64,000 bases of DNA from Arabidopsis thaliana. Lineage: Eukaryota > Streptophyta > Magnoliopsida > Brassicales > Brassicaceae. This document shows, one piece after another, positions 44,330-54,661 of the stretch. The stretch's first letter is position 1. Each line of letters begins with the position of its first letter. The notes under the pieces are model-generated. The model saw nothing but the letters and a program-made list of their open reading frames with translations, ran no database searches and was not told where the DNA came from. The position numbers were made by a program, and so were the translations under genes. The DNA lies in contig NC_003074.8 in NCBI RefSeq assembly GCF_000001735.4, positions 5,952,101-6,016,100 on the forward strand, read 5' to 3'.

Positions 44330-45533
44330 TCATCTGTCTTACATCACCTATCTTTTCACCATAATTAACGTAATAAATACTATCATGCTATTAGCAAAGT
44401 TTCATCGTTTTATCATCAACCAATGGGTTACCACTTAGTCTTACCACCGTTAATGGGGTCGCCATTGGAGTGCGACTTCTTGTCGCCTAAGAAACCATTT
44501 GGATTTTGGCCGCATAAAGGATGTGTTAGCGTGTCCATAGATTTAGGTTTGTATCAATTATAACTCTTTTATATTGAGAAAAATAAATTTGAAGAAGAAT
44601 CAATAACATAAACCATTATGTTACGTGTTCGGACCTAACGAAACGAATCTTGTTCTATACGAAACGAAAGTCTAGAGACCAAAAATAGATTTACACGAGT
44701 ATTGCAACAAAAAACAAACAAAAAAAAAGGACGAAAGAAAAAGAAGAAGAAGAAGGAAAACACGATAGCTAGGCAAGGAGAGTAGCCACATCTCGACATT
44801 CTTGACCTCAAAAATGGGCAGTTGAACTCATACGACATTTGTGTGCCCATGTGAGAGTGATATATATGTATATTAGTATATATTATATAGTATCTAAATA
44901 AGTGGCCCTCGTGTTTGAGTAGAATTAATGTCTTCGCATCTAAATTAATTTGGTCCTATTCTTATATGGCAACGATCAATTATGCAAATTCTTAATTTAC
45001 CCCGTCAATAATCATTGGTTGAAATTGTGGTCATATTCTTCGCTTAGAAAACTAATTATCAATATCGTATTTACGTGAATACTCGGAAGGTTTTGGTTGA
45101 TGATTTAAGGTTGCCGTTCTGAGTTCTGACATCCTGACTTTTGAACATTTGTCATGTTATATTTATGATTAGTTTGTTATGTTGTATTGCAGTTCTGATC
45201 GAAGATATACATATAGTAATTCGAGTACATTCAATCCAATATTTTTGTGAAATTAAACATATCGATATATTTATCCACATCTTAACTATATTGAATCATT
45301 GTTAAATCTTAAACTAACAAGAGTATCCGTATAAATGAAATACAAATTCTATATTTTTTTTAAATCATGTATTTCCAACTCGAATTGATTAGTGATAATT
45401 AAGTAGAATGCCTTGTATCTTTTACATAAATCTCATCTCATTAGCAATGTGAAATTCTAACATCTTGATTTCGTTATTCACCTAGATGTATTTCTCACTA
45501 GATTTATATGGAATCGATTAAGATGTGACCAGA
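44330..45533. other. AT-rich intergenic spacer (middle part)
   Basis: No coding sequence supported. The minus-strand open frame around 44635-44850 is Phe-rich and encoded by a purine tract, so it is taken as chance. Confidence 0.4.
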
Positions 45534-45591
45534 ATTAAAAAAACTGTAGAAAATAAAACCTATGTTTATATTTTCTACAGTTTTCTTTAAT
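45534..45591. repeat. Tight hairpin with ~25-bp arms
   Basis: The left arm ATTAAAAAAACTGTAGAAAA plus TAAAAC pairs with the right arm ending TTTTCTACAGTTTTCTTTAAT, with a loop of about four bases (CTAT). There are only one or two mismatches or bulges. It could be a MITE relic, a hairpin terminator-like RNA structure or a slippage palindrome; no gene flanks it closely. Confidence 0.75.
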
Positions 45592-47361
45592 ATCTCAAGC
45601 AGACTTCAATAATTTTTAGTCTTTTACCTTATTATATTACTGTCCAAGTTTTTATGGAGTTTTGAAATTACATGTTGAATTTTGTTTTGGAGGTTTTAAA
45701 TTACATGTTGAATTGTGGAGAATATTCTTTATCTCGAGACGTTAACGTACTTAATTACTATATTAGAAAAGGGAAACTTTCTGATAATCAATAACGTAAT
45801 TTCGTAAAGGATCCTAGATTCCAGAGCAATAGTTACACGTCAATTTAGACGGTGTTTAAATATCATATTGTGATTAATATTTTAACAATATTAAGCGTAG
45901 AGATTTCTCAAAAGCGACCCCCTAAACAATTCCTAAGTGGATAATTGAGTCTCCTCCTCTTACAAATCTTATCCAAACTCAATCCATAAATACAGTATTT
46001 GTCAATCCACATATACAGTATTTTTCTATCGATGTTTTATTCATATAAAAAGAGACAACATGACACAAACCTTTCCATTGACGAAGAGGCAATTTCTGGT
46101 TGAAGTATACCCCAAGTCCCCAACATGGCCAAATTGGATGCTTAATTGATATACTTCTATGATACAAACTCAATTCGGCCAAACACAAAAAAAAAAATAT
46201 ATATATCATACAAATTTCGGTTTCCAAAAGAGAAATCCAAATTAAAAATGAAGATCAAAATCGGTTTTCTGATAATTCACACTATACGTTTATGCTGGTA
46301 CGACTAGTTTATGCTATAGCTACATGTATAGCAACATAACCAGAATAGTCACCAACAAAAAAACTATTGAAGTAAACGCAATAACCTTAAAATGTAATAT
46401 TTTCTATTAGACGAATAATTAGTAGCATTAACAAATTTAAAAGTAATGTGATGAAATATAATATGTTACGCTAAATAATAGTGTTGCTTGACGCGCTATG
46501 GAATCTCCAACCCTTGGCAACAAGAAAGAAGAAAGCAAAAGCCATCGTGTCACAATTTTGACATCACCCCAAAAAGTGAACGTAGAATATATTAATTTTC
46601 ACCTTAGACGATTACAGTTCCAATAATTGTAAGCAAAGTAGGAACGAAGAGTCTTGTCGAGGTTATTAGTTTAATTCAATTTCGAAAAGTGAACCACCTT
46701 ATGATTAAAAAGAGCGTAAGGTATTGTTATTATAAGTTTGTGATGTGAGCAATCAACTTCCTCTCACCAGCCACTACTCGACCACTGGAGTGGGGGCAAA
46801 AGCCAAAAAGATTAAAAAGGCGAAGTTTAATTAGTAATATACGATCTACGTGTCTGGACTTATGCTAATCCATGTGGCCAAACATTAGTAATAAATAATG
46901 GCAAGGGCTAACTTAAAGTTAACGCTAATCGGTAAATCACTAAATTGGTTTTGGATCCTCTTCTCGATACTACGAAACGGTGTCGTTGTAACAACAAAGC
47001 CTACTTGCTAAAAACATCCTTGCAACCATCATTGTCTTCTGACCAAATAACGAGCATCCTTGCAACCATCATTGTCTACTGACCAAATAACGAGTTCGTT
47101 TTAGCAAGTGTGCTGCTTCTGACCTTAGAAGACTTGGGCCACTATGCCTCACTAATGGGCCCGATTAGTTGCATCTAGCCTCTTCATTCAGAACGTAATG
47201 TGTATATTCCGAAAGATCAACACATACACACAACTAAACCAAAAATAAAAAAGAACATGAAAAAGATTAAAACATGATTACATATTTAAACACCTGTAAC
47301 AAGAAAAGCAAGATCAACATCTTAACACTGTTCAAGTCATCGATGAGTTTCTCCCAACTTC
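45592..47361. other. AT-rich intergenic spacer (right part) and LEA 3' flank
   Basis: No coding sequence. An imperfect duplication (AAATTACATGTTGAATT twice, about 45666-45715) and a 40-bp tandem duplication (47015-47094) lie here. The last few hundred bases are the 3' side of the minus-strand LEA gene. Confidence 0.45.
47015..47094. repeat. 40-bp tandem duplication
   Basis: Copies 47015-47054 and 47055-47094 both run CATCCTTGCAACCATCATTG to AAATAACGAG and differ at one base (TCTTCTG versus TCTACTG). Recent duplication in non-coding DNA. Confidence 0.92.
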
Positions 47362-48258
47362 TCAGAGCTCAGCATCATCGTCGGTCAAGCTCTCTTTAAC
47401 ACGTTTTGACTTGTGAGACACGGTATCTTTAGCTTCCTCCGATTTACGCGCAGCTGAGTCGTAACTCTGCGACGCCTTATCTTTCGCGGACTCTAAAGTC
47501 TCATCGGCTTTTGATTTTGCAGTCTCATAACTTTCTTTAATTTTCTCCTTCGCACTCTTACTCTCTCTCTCTGCTTCCTCCTTCAACTTCTCCGCCTTCT
47601 CCTTAGCTGCACTCGTCATATCGCTCGCCTTCTCTTTCGCCGTCTCAACTGTCTCCGCCAACTTCTCTTTAGCATCTCCTGCTTTGCGTTTAGCCGCTTC
47701 CTTAGCTTCTTTTGCCTTCTCAGATACCGTCTCTCCCAAGTTAGGGCTGTTGATGTCTTCGTTCTTGATTCCGATTTTCTCTTTGGCCCAACCGGTCCAA
47801 GACTCATCGTTTTCGTCTCCCGACAAGCTATCTTTAACTTGCTTTGACTTGTGAGACACGTCATCCTTAACTTGACCAGCTGAGTCGTAACTCTGCGAGG
47901 CCTTGTCTTTTACAGAAGCCAAACCCTCCTCAACTTTCGATTTAGCTGTCTCGTATGCCGAACCCGCTTTCTCCTTCGCGGCTCCAACCGCTTCCTCTGC
48001 TTTGCGTTTAGCCGCCTCCTTTGCGTCCTCGGCTTTTTGACTCGCTCTCCAAGCGTCGTCTTGAACGGTCGTGGTGGTGTGAGTGGGTTGGATGTTGTCT
48101 TCGTGCTTGAGACCGATCTTCTCCTTTGCCCAATCAGTCCATGATTCATCCTTAGCCGCTTCTTCCTCGATCGTAGCTTGGACACAACACATCGTTGCAA
48201 TAGCCATAAGTACCAAAGATACCATAACCAAACCGTACACTTTCCTCTCTAACCCCAT
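47362..48258 (-). CDS. Late embryogenesis abundant (LEA_4) protein with signal peptide, 298 aa
   Basis: Desiccation-tolerance type protein, hydrophilic and helix-forming on drying. Single exon. Residues 1-28 form a secretory signal peptide (basic MGLERK, then a hydrophobic core LVMVSLVLMAIATMCC, cleavage likely after VQA), so the protein should enter the ER or secretory path. The rest is Lys/Ala/Glu-rich with LEA_4 11-mer repeats (for example AKEKAGSAYETAKSK and YETAKSKADETLESAKDKA). Two large repeats each start with a Trp-bearing motif, DESWTDWAKEKIG at 37-49 and DESWTGWAKEKIG at 151-163, and each ends with SHKSK(Q/R)VK(D/E)SL. The ATG at 48258 was preferred to an in-frame TTG eight codons upstream. 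ABRE and G-box motifs upstream support ABA control. Confidence 0.9.
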   Translation of the reverse strand: MGLERKVYGLVMVSLVLMAIATMCCVQATIEEEAAKDESWTDWAKEKIGLKHEDNIQPTHTTTTVQDDAWRASQKAEDAKEAAKRKAEEAVGAAKEKAGSAYETAKSKVEEGLASVKDKASQSYDSAGQVKDDVSHKSKQVKDSLSGDENDESWTGWAKEKIGIKNEDINSPNLGETVSEKAKEAKEAAKRKAGDAKEKLAETVETAKEKASDMTSAAKEKAEKLKEEAERESKSAKEKIKESYETAKSKADETLESAKDKASQSYDSAARKSEEAKDTVSHKSKRVKESLTDDDAEL

Positions 48259-48747
48259 TTTTGTTACACTAATCGAACACAAAATATTATATGGTTATAT
48301 AACTTATATCAAGTTTCAGAAGAAGAAAAAAACCTCTGTTTACTGTGATGTGTTCTCCGAGGAATGGTGCTGTGATTGCTTCTCTGTTATGTATTAGTTG
48401 AAAAAGAGATAGGTTTAGGACGCGTGGCTAAGTACGTGGCGAGTACCAGCTTCTTTTGGCTTCTCGATTTTGGATTCGTGTTAAGTGGTTCTTGACACGT
48501 GTTACACAAACAACGAGGCAAGCGATTGCTTTTTGCGGAAAACCGACTCGCAAAAACAAAGAGAGGCTTCAACTGAAACACATCTGTGAAGCTAATGGGC
48601 TTGTATACAATAACCAGTGGGCTTTTCATAAACAAGTTTAGTGAGCTTTTCAATGAATAGTAAGGGCTTATTGTAAGTAAAACCCTAATTTCTATACACT
48701 CTTCTACGCTATCTTCCATTCTTCCTCCAGCTATCATATCAAAAACA
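48259..48747. promoter_or_regulatory. Divergent promoter of LEA and F-box genes with ABRE and G-box
   Basis: The 489 bp separate divergent start codons. An ABRE-type ACGTGGC is at 48434-48440, and a palindromic G-box CACGTG lies at 48496-48501 within GACACGTGTTAC. Such clusters bind bZIP factors and drive ABA and seed expression, matching the LEA gene 176-240 bp away. Whether the F-box gene shares the control is not known. Confidence 0.7.
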
Positions 48748-49926
48748 ATGAGAAAGAAAATGATGATTTCCGATCTTCCACACGATTTGGAATCGGAAAT
48801 ACTCTCTAGGGTTCCGGCGAAGTCCCTAGCAAAATGGAAGACTACTTGCAAACGATGGTATGCTTTATTCAGAGATCCGAGTTTCGTCAAGAAGAACTTT
48901 GATAAAGCAGGAGGAAGGGAAATGATAGTACTGATGAATTCTAGGGTTTATTCAAACAGCGTCAATCTCCAAGGGATTAACAATAGATTTGATCCAAGTA
49001 TGGAGGTTACAGGTAAACTCATCAAGCTAAATGATTCAAAAGGTGTCGATATTTCTGCTATCTTTCACTGCGACGGTTTGATATTATGCACTACGACGGA
49101 AAGCACTGGACTTGTGGTTTGGAACCCGTGTACCGGTGAAATTAGATGTATCAAACCCAGAATATTTTACCGGTGTAATGATAGGTATGCTCTTGGTTAC
49201 GGAAACAGCAAATCTTCTTGCCATAGCTACAAAATCTTGAGGTCTTGCTGTTATTACGTCGACCAGAACCTCAGCCTCATGGCTGCTGAGTTTGAGATCT
49301 ATGACTTTAGCACTGATTCTTGGAGAGATCTTGGTGACATCACTCGTGACATGATCGTATATTCCAGTGGCGTGTCTTTGAAAGGAAATACTTACTGGGT
49401 TTCTGGATCTAAAGAAAAAGGTTTTTTCATGCGGTATTTTGATTTTAGCAAAGAGGTATTTGGGCGTCTCCCTCTTCCATATCAGAGTTTTAATGCTAAC
49501 CATACCGCGGCTCTATCAGCTGTTGGGAACGAAAAAATCGCCGTGTTGCAACAAAAAATTCTTGCAATGTCAGATGAGATGAGGATTTGGGTCACCAATA
49601 AGATTGATGAGGCCAAAGACTTGTCGTGGAGCAACTTTCTCTTAACAGTGGATTATGGTAAATTTAATTTACCATGTCTAGTGAATGTGACAAGCTTCTT
49701 GTTGGACGAGGAGAATAAAGTGGCAGTGTGTTCTGACGTAGACACGAAAGATGGACTTAGGAGCAGAATCTACATTGTGGGAAAGGATTTCTATAAAGAA
49801 GTTTTTAAAGATACAAGGGGATCAGATAACAATTGGCCACTTCTCCTCTGTTATGTTCCTAGTTTGGTTAGCATTCAGGAAAATATACCCAACAAGGCAG
49901 AAGAAAATGAAATCAAAGGAGGTTAG
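48748..49926 (+). CDS. F-box/FBA protein, 392 aa
   Basis: SCF-type F-box protein, single exon. The F-box is at about residues 6-50 ([20 protein letters not shown] onward), FBA type 1 domain after it: [98 protein letters not shown]. Translation could also begin at Met5 (388 aa). It forms a tandem pair with the gene at 50683, with which it shares coding and flanking sequence. By order AT3G17530 (recalled). Confidence 0.88.
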   Translation: MRKKMMISDLPHDLESEILSRVPAKSLAKWKTTCKRWYALFRDPSFVKKNFDKAGGREMIVLMNSRVYSNSVNLQGINNRFDPSMEVTGKLIKLNDSKGVDISAIFHCDGLILCTTTESTGLVVWNPCTGEIRCIKPRIFYRCNDRYALGYGNSKSSCHSYKILRSCCYYVDQNLSLMAAEFEIYDFSTDSWRDLGDITRDMIVYSSGVSLKGNTYWVSGSKEKGFFMRYFDFSKEVFGRLPLPYQSFNANHTAALSAVGNEKIAVLQQKILAMSDEMRIWVTNKIDEAKDLSWSNFLLTVDYGKFNLPCLVNVTSFLLDEENKVAVCSDVDTKDGLRSRIYIVGKDFYKEVFKDTRGSDNNWPLLLCYVPSLVSIQENIPNKAEENEIKGG

Positions 49927-50682
49927 TCAATTATTTTCTATTTAGTTTAGAAACACGAAGGAACTGGATGAAGTTTTTCACATGTCCTTCTTTTACTTTT
50001 GAAATTGGACGGTTGGTTTATTGATCTTTACACAAATACAGTAATGTTCTGCTTATATGTATCCACTTTCACATCATTTGATGGGTCGTCTTGGAGAGAG
50101 AATATCATCAGGTAAGTAGAATCTTTATTCAGTGAAACCATTTAATCACAACTATATATTTAAGATGGTTAATCTCCTGATCCCCATATTTTCCAACTAC
50201 TCTATTGAAGTCTTGCAGTCAGCTTATAACCTCCACATAACCAGTGATTGGAACTTTGAGGAAAATCACTCTTTGTCAACTCCAATGTTAAATTCTACTA
50301 TCTCAACAAACATCAGTTCATTCTTTATTTTATTTTGTTTTTTTTCAAAAAACAAACCAAAATATAGATCCTAGATCCTAAAACTTCCAAACCAAACTAA
50401 AAATCTTTTCGAGCGGAAATATTTTTAAAAATCCAAAAATCCCCAATTTCAAAAATCGGACCGAAACCAAACCGGTTAAGTGATTAACTGAATGTCCTAC
50501 TCTAGTTCAAAGAAGAGAGACTTCAAGAAGCTAATGGACTTTTAAAGAAAAAAGAATGGGCTTTTTGTAAACAAACTATATCAAACTTTCAATAAAATGG
50601 TCGGATTTGTAACTGATGCCCTAATTTTATATACATTGATTCCCTCATACGCTGTCTTCCTCGAGCTACCAGTTCAGTAACA
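49927..50682 (+). other. Spacer between tandem F-box pair
   Basis: No gene. The first ~240 bp match the 3' flank of the next F-box gene and the last ~170 bp match the 5' flank of the previous one, so the spacer carries the duplication joint at roughly 50.16-50.5 kb. Confidence 0.55.
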
Positions 50683-51873
50683 ATGAGAAAGACGATGGTG
50701 ATTTCGGATCTTCCACACGAAATAGAATCGGAAATACTCTCTAGGGTTCCGACCAAGTCTCTAGCAAAGTTGCATACTACATGCAAACGATGGTACGCTT
50801 TATTCAGAGATCCGAGATTCGTGAAGAAGAACTTTGGTAAATCAGAAAGGAGGTTGATGTTACATAGTAATTTCGGCGTTTATAAAATTACCGACGATCT
50901 CCATGGAATTCTCAACAGCGGTGATCCATCTCTCGAGTTTACAAGTAAACTTAGCAACCTAAAGATATCAGAAGATTTGACAATAACCAAAATCTTTCAC
51001 TGTGACGGTTTAATATTATGCTCCACTAAGGAAAACACTAGACTCGTTGTTTGGAACCCATGTACCGGTCAAACCAGGTGGATCAAACCCAGCAAACGTT
51101 ACCGTAGTGATGATTCGTATTGTCTTGGATACGTAAACAGCAAGTCTTCTTACCACAACTACAAAATCTTGAGGTATTGCTTTTATTACAACGACCAGGA
51201 TGCTTGTGTTAGTGAATTTGAGATCTATGACTTTAGCTCTGAATCATGGAGGGTTCTTGATGACTACTGCACTCGTGAATGGGGCTTATTCTGCCATGGC
51301 ATGTCTTTGAAAGGAAATACTTACTTTGTTGCTGGAGAAAAAGAAACAGGCTTTTTCATGCTGTACTTTGATTTCAAGACAGAGAGATTTGAGCGTCTCC
51401 CTCTTCCGTATCAGAGTTTTGATTCTGAAGATACCGCTGTTTTATCAATTGTTGGGGGAGAAAAACTTGCGGTGTTACATCAAAATATTCAATCGTTTTC
51501 AAATGAGATGAGGATATGGGTCACCAATAAGATTGATGAGGCCAAAGACTTGACATGGAGCAACTTCTTCTTAGCAGTGGATTATGATATATTTAACTTA
51601 CCAAGTGTGAATAATGTGACAAGCTTCTTGTTGGACGAGGAGAATAAAGTGGCAGTGTGTTGTGATAGACACATAGATGATGAAGATAAGACCAGAATCT
51701 ACATTGTTGGAGTTGATCTTTATAAAGAAGTTTATAAAGAGAGGACAAAGGGAGCTCATTTCAATTGGCCACTTCTCATCAGTTATCTTCCAAGCTTGGT
51801 TCATATTCAGGAAAAATACCCAAAAGACAAAAGAAAAGGAAACAAGAGGAGGTTAGTTAAACGAATTACTTAA
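50683..51873 (+). CDS. F-box/FBA protein, 396 aa
   Basis: SCF-type F-box protein, single exon. The F-box is at about residues 6-50 ([20 protein letters not shown] onward); FBA type 1 domain with [70 protein letters not shown] and [15 protein letters not shown]. The end differs from its twin: after SYLPSLVHIQ it carries a basic tail (KDKRKGNKRRLVKRIT). Second member of the 48.5-52.1 kb segmental duplication; by order AT3G17540 (recalled). Confidence 0.88.
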   Translation: MRKTMVISDLPHEIESEILSRVPTKSLAKLHTTCKRWYALFRDPRFVKKNFGKSERRLMLHSNFGVYKITDDLHGILNSGDPSLEFTSKLSNLKISEDLTITKIFHCDGLILCSTKENTRLVVWNPCTGQTRWIKPSKRYRSDDSYCLGYVNSKSSYHNYKILRYCFYYNDQDACVSEFEIYDFSSESWRVLDDYCTREWGLFCHGMSLKGNTYFVAGEKETGFFMLYFDFKTERFERLPLPYQSFDSEDTAVLSIVGGEKLAVLHQNIQSFSNEMRIWVTNKIDEAKDLTWSNFFLAVDYDIFNLPSVNNVTSFLLDEENKVAVCCDRHIDDEDKTRIYIVGVDLYKEVYKERTKGAHFNWPLLISYLPSLVHIQEKYPKDKRKGNKRRLVKRIT

Positions 51874-52739
51874 GCTTTCTTATTGTTTTGGTGATGTTTC
51901 TTTGAGAGAGTTTAGTCAATAATTCAAGGGGTTGTTTCTATTTAGTTGATAAACAGAGTAACTGGATTAAGCTTTTCTCGTCCCTCTTATTTTGCGTTTG
52001 AATTTGGATGGTTGGTTTGATGATCTTTACACAAATATATTGTTCTTCTTATAGCCTTATCTCTTATCAGATGATTGATTTTTGGAGAGTATACATCAGG
52101 TAAGCAGAACCTTTAATCAATGCAACCATTTAACTACAACTATACATACAAGGGAAGCAACTTCAAATCTTTTTCTAACCATCCTAACTTAAGGACTGAA
52201 CATGCTTTGATATTTGCAACGAAATGGTGATCAGTCATCTGAGAAAAACTCACAGTATAAACTCTAAACCTAAACCTACTGCAATATTGGATAATGATCG
52301 AACCATTGTGGTAGTGAGAGTAACAAGGGTTTCTCAACCATTTATATTCAGCTACTGAAATATCTGTCGGTAACACAAGACCAACGATACATTGAAGACT
52401 AATGCTACTATATCAAATGGAAAATAGAGGTGATGCTTTATTACATTGCGTTTCTTACAGTGACCTCAACATCTAAATAAAAGCACCATTCTGTGAAATC
52501 CAAATTACAAACAGAAATTCTTTTAAGTCTCCGATGGAATACACAGTGATTTGGGAATAAGTTTAGACAGGACGCTTATAGAGAGTGTATAACATTGCAT
52601 TGACCATATATATTAGAGAAACTAAAAATCAATATATGAACCTTCATAAATCATACCCTGTTTCTTAAAATAGCATTAAAAAAAAAATGAAGACAGAAGC
52701 AGAAACAACTGGATCTTCTTTGGCACTTTTTGAAGTCCA
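51874..52739. other. Spacer between F-box gene and phosphatase duplicate
   Basis: The first ~270 bp match the 3' flank of the upstream F-box gene. The remainder is AT-rich with no coding sequence and includes the likely 3' end of the phosphatase transcription unit. Confidence 0.45.
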
Positions 52740-53012
52740 CTTCTTGTAGCAGCAACCTCAAGTTCTGTGACACAACTCTTTTTCGACTCTGAAGAATCCA
52801 CATTGGCCAGTCCACCTTTGTTTTACTTTTACTCTTGTCTCTCTTTTCCTCCGAGTAATGCTTTTACTCTCGTTGGCTATTGACTCTGAAATAGTTGTAC
52901 TTGCTAAATCTCCAACTAAGTTACACTTGTGATAGATCCAAACATCAAGCGTATGCTGCGTATCATCATCCACAATAACCACTCCACCCTCATCAGCCAA
53001 GCCCAAAACCAA
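52740..53012 (-). pseudogene. Partial tandem duplicate of the FCP1-like phosphatase C terminus
   Basis: An 84-codon minus-strand frame reads DEGGVVIVDDDTQHTLDVWI, then YHKCNLVGDL and later CGFFRVEKEL. It repeats [21 protein letters not shown] ... [10 protein letters not shown] of the neighbouring gene, and the DNA also matches (CTTGTAGCAGCAACCTCA versus CTTGTAGCAAAAACCTCA). It lacks the catalytic DxDxT half and sits just downstream of the gene's stop, so it is a fragment. It may form part of the 3' untranslated region. Confidence 0.88.
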
Positions 53013-53013
53013 A

Positions 53014-53904
53014 TCAGGCGTCTTTTGTGAGAAGTTTGAAATCTATTTCTTGTAGCAAAAACCTCACGTCTTGTGACTCTAACTCTTCCTTGACTCTGAA
53101 GAATCCATAGTGAACTTCCTTGAGTAATTTCAGAACATTGGCCAATCCACCATTGTTTTTACTCTCGTCTCTCTTCTCCTCCGTGTAAGAATTTGACTCT
53201 TCTGGGCCATTGACTCTGAAAAAGTGGTACTCGTTAATCTCTACTAGGTTACTCTTGTGATGCGTCCAAACATCACTCGTATCATCCACAATAACCACTC
53301 CACGCTCCTCAGCCAAAACCAAATCAAGCGTCTTCACGTAAGGAGACTCGTCTCTTGTTATCACTCTATCACCAAAGTAGATTCTCTTGGGATCAATCAG
53401 CTTCAACAAGGATTCGGCGTATACTCTAGTACCCATTGTATAAACATACATTGTGAACAACTCGTTGGCTTCCTTCAAAAACTCGTGAACAAAAGGCCGT
53501 AGCTTTGTCAAGTAATCGCTGTCCAACTTCCACAGATCTTCCCTTGTAGTTGAACACGCTTCTTCGATTAGACACTTCTCTGTTTCGGAAAGAAGTGAAA
53601 CCCTAATAGAGTGGAGAAGCGTGTGGTCCAAGTCGAGTACAAGGTTTAGCTTCTTCTCGTTGAGACAATAGAATTGCGTAGTAAAGCGCTTCGTAAACGC
53701 TGCTGCTTCGTGGCTTAGCTGCAAACCTTGAACGAGATAATCGAATGCTCTGCCATGGCGTTTGTTTACCGTCGATTTACAAGCGATGCAGACTCCGTAA
53801 CGAACATACCAGTGACCGCAGCTACTACGAGATGACGAAAGTGACGAAGACGATTCGTTGATCGCCGGTTCGAATTCCATAGAAATGTTTTCAACTGCAA
53901 ACAT
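53014..53904 (-). CDS. FCP1-like CTD phosphatase (HAD family), 296 aa
   Basis: Probable protein phosphatase of the FCP1/SCP HAD family, which dephosphorylates the RNA polymerase II C-terminal domain. Single exon. The catalytic motif DLDHT is at 91-95 (Asp91 nucleophile, Asp93 acid/base) and is followed by LLHSIRV. The C-terminal acidic motif GVVIVDD is at 202-208, with [13 protein letters not shown] after it. [16 protein letters not shown] (149-164) is the typical motif II region. An N-terminal [14 protein letters not shown] (29-42) may bind zinc. No BRCT domain follows, so it belongs to the short plant CPL-like group. The ATG at 53904 was preferred to an upstream GTG. By order AT3G17550 (recalled). 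Confidence 0.88.
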   Translation of the reverse strand: MFAVENISMEFEPAINESSSSLSSSRSSCGHWYVRYGVCIACKSTVNKRHGRAFDYLVQGLQLSHEAAAFTKRFTTQFYCLNEKKLNLVLDLDHTLLHSIRVSLLSETEKCLIEEACSTTREDLWKLDSDYLTKLRPFVHEFLKEANELFTMYVYTMGTRVYAESLLKLIDPKRIYFGDRVITRDESPYVKTLDLVLAEERGVVIVDDTSDVWTHHKSNLVEINEYHFFRVNGPEESNSYTEEKRDESKNNGGLANVLKLLKEVHYGFFRVKEELESQDVRFLLQEIDFKLLTKDA

Positions 53905-54661
53905 GATTTCTCTGATTGAGATAATCCTTCCTTCCTTTGATTTGAAAATCACTTAGCACTGATCAGATTGTTTTTGAGAACAGAAAACCACAGTAATCGA
54001 GCAAAACGAAACCCTAATTTGACAAGAAACTGACAGTAGAAACCCTAAACGAAACCCTAATTTTAAGGGTGTTTCACATTAATAAGATTAAAAACCACAA
54101 AAAATTGTAAACCGCGTGATCCAAATAAATTACCCTTTTTAAAATCAATTAATTGTGGTTTATTCCGTAACTAATAAATTAAGAACAATATTTATCTAAA
54201 ATTCTACACATTTGAGATAAAATTATTAGATTTCTGATTTACCAATCTACACAATGATATGTCACCATCTGTAAGCAGATTATGACACGTTTTAACAATT
54301 TTACATGTTAATGTAAGTTATAATAAACTATCAAGATAATTTACTTATTTTAGCTAGGCAAACTAAACATCAAATAAAAAGGAAAATTTACAATAGTCTG
54401 AATTAACAAAAGAAGAAAAAAAAAGAAAGTAAAAGACAGATATACAGTATATGTAGAATTTCACTTTCTGAAATTTAAAGCATAATTATTTTTTTGAACA
54501 AAAAAGTAATAATTATTTATTGCTCTGTAACTTTCTGGTATTAGTAAAAATCTTAGTTGTCATGTTTTCAAAGATTTTTATTTATGTTTTACGAATTTAC
54601 CTATGAAATCAATTAAAACCCTAACTAAGATTTTCGTTACCGTCGCTTTCTCCTAAGTAAG
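53905..54661. other. Divergent promoter region of phosphatase and F-box gene
   Basis: AAACCCTAA repeats (telo-box-like) at about 54009-54062 near the phosphatase leader; otherwise AT-rich without coding sequence. Confidence 0.5.

Noticed and set aside
44635-44850. 71-codon minus-strand frame rich in Phe
   Set aside because: Encoded largely by a GAAGAA/AAAGAAA tract; no homology, promoter or conservation visible.
47616-48200. Arg-rich alternative frames in the LEA gene
   Set aside because: Frame-shifted readings of a Lys/Glu-rich repeat gene; the LEA frame has a signal peptide and ordered repeats.
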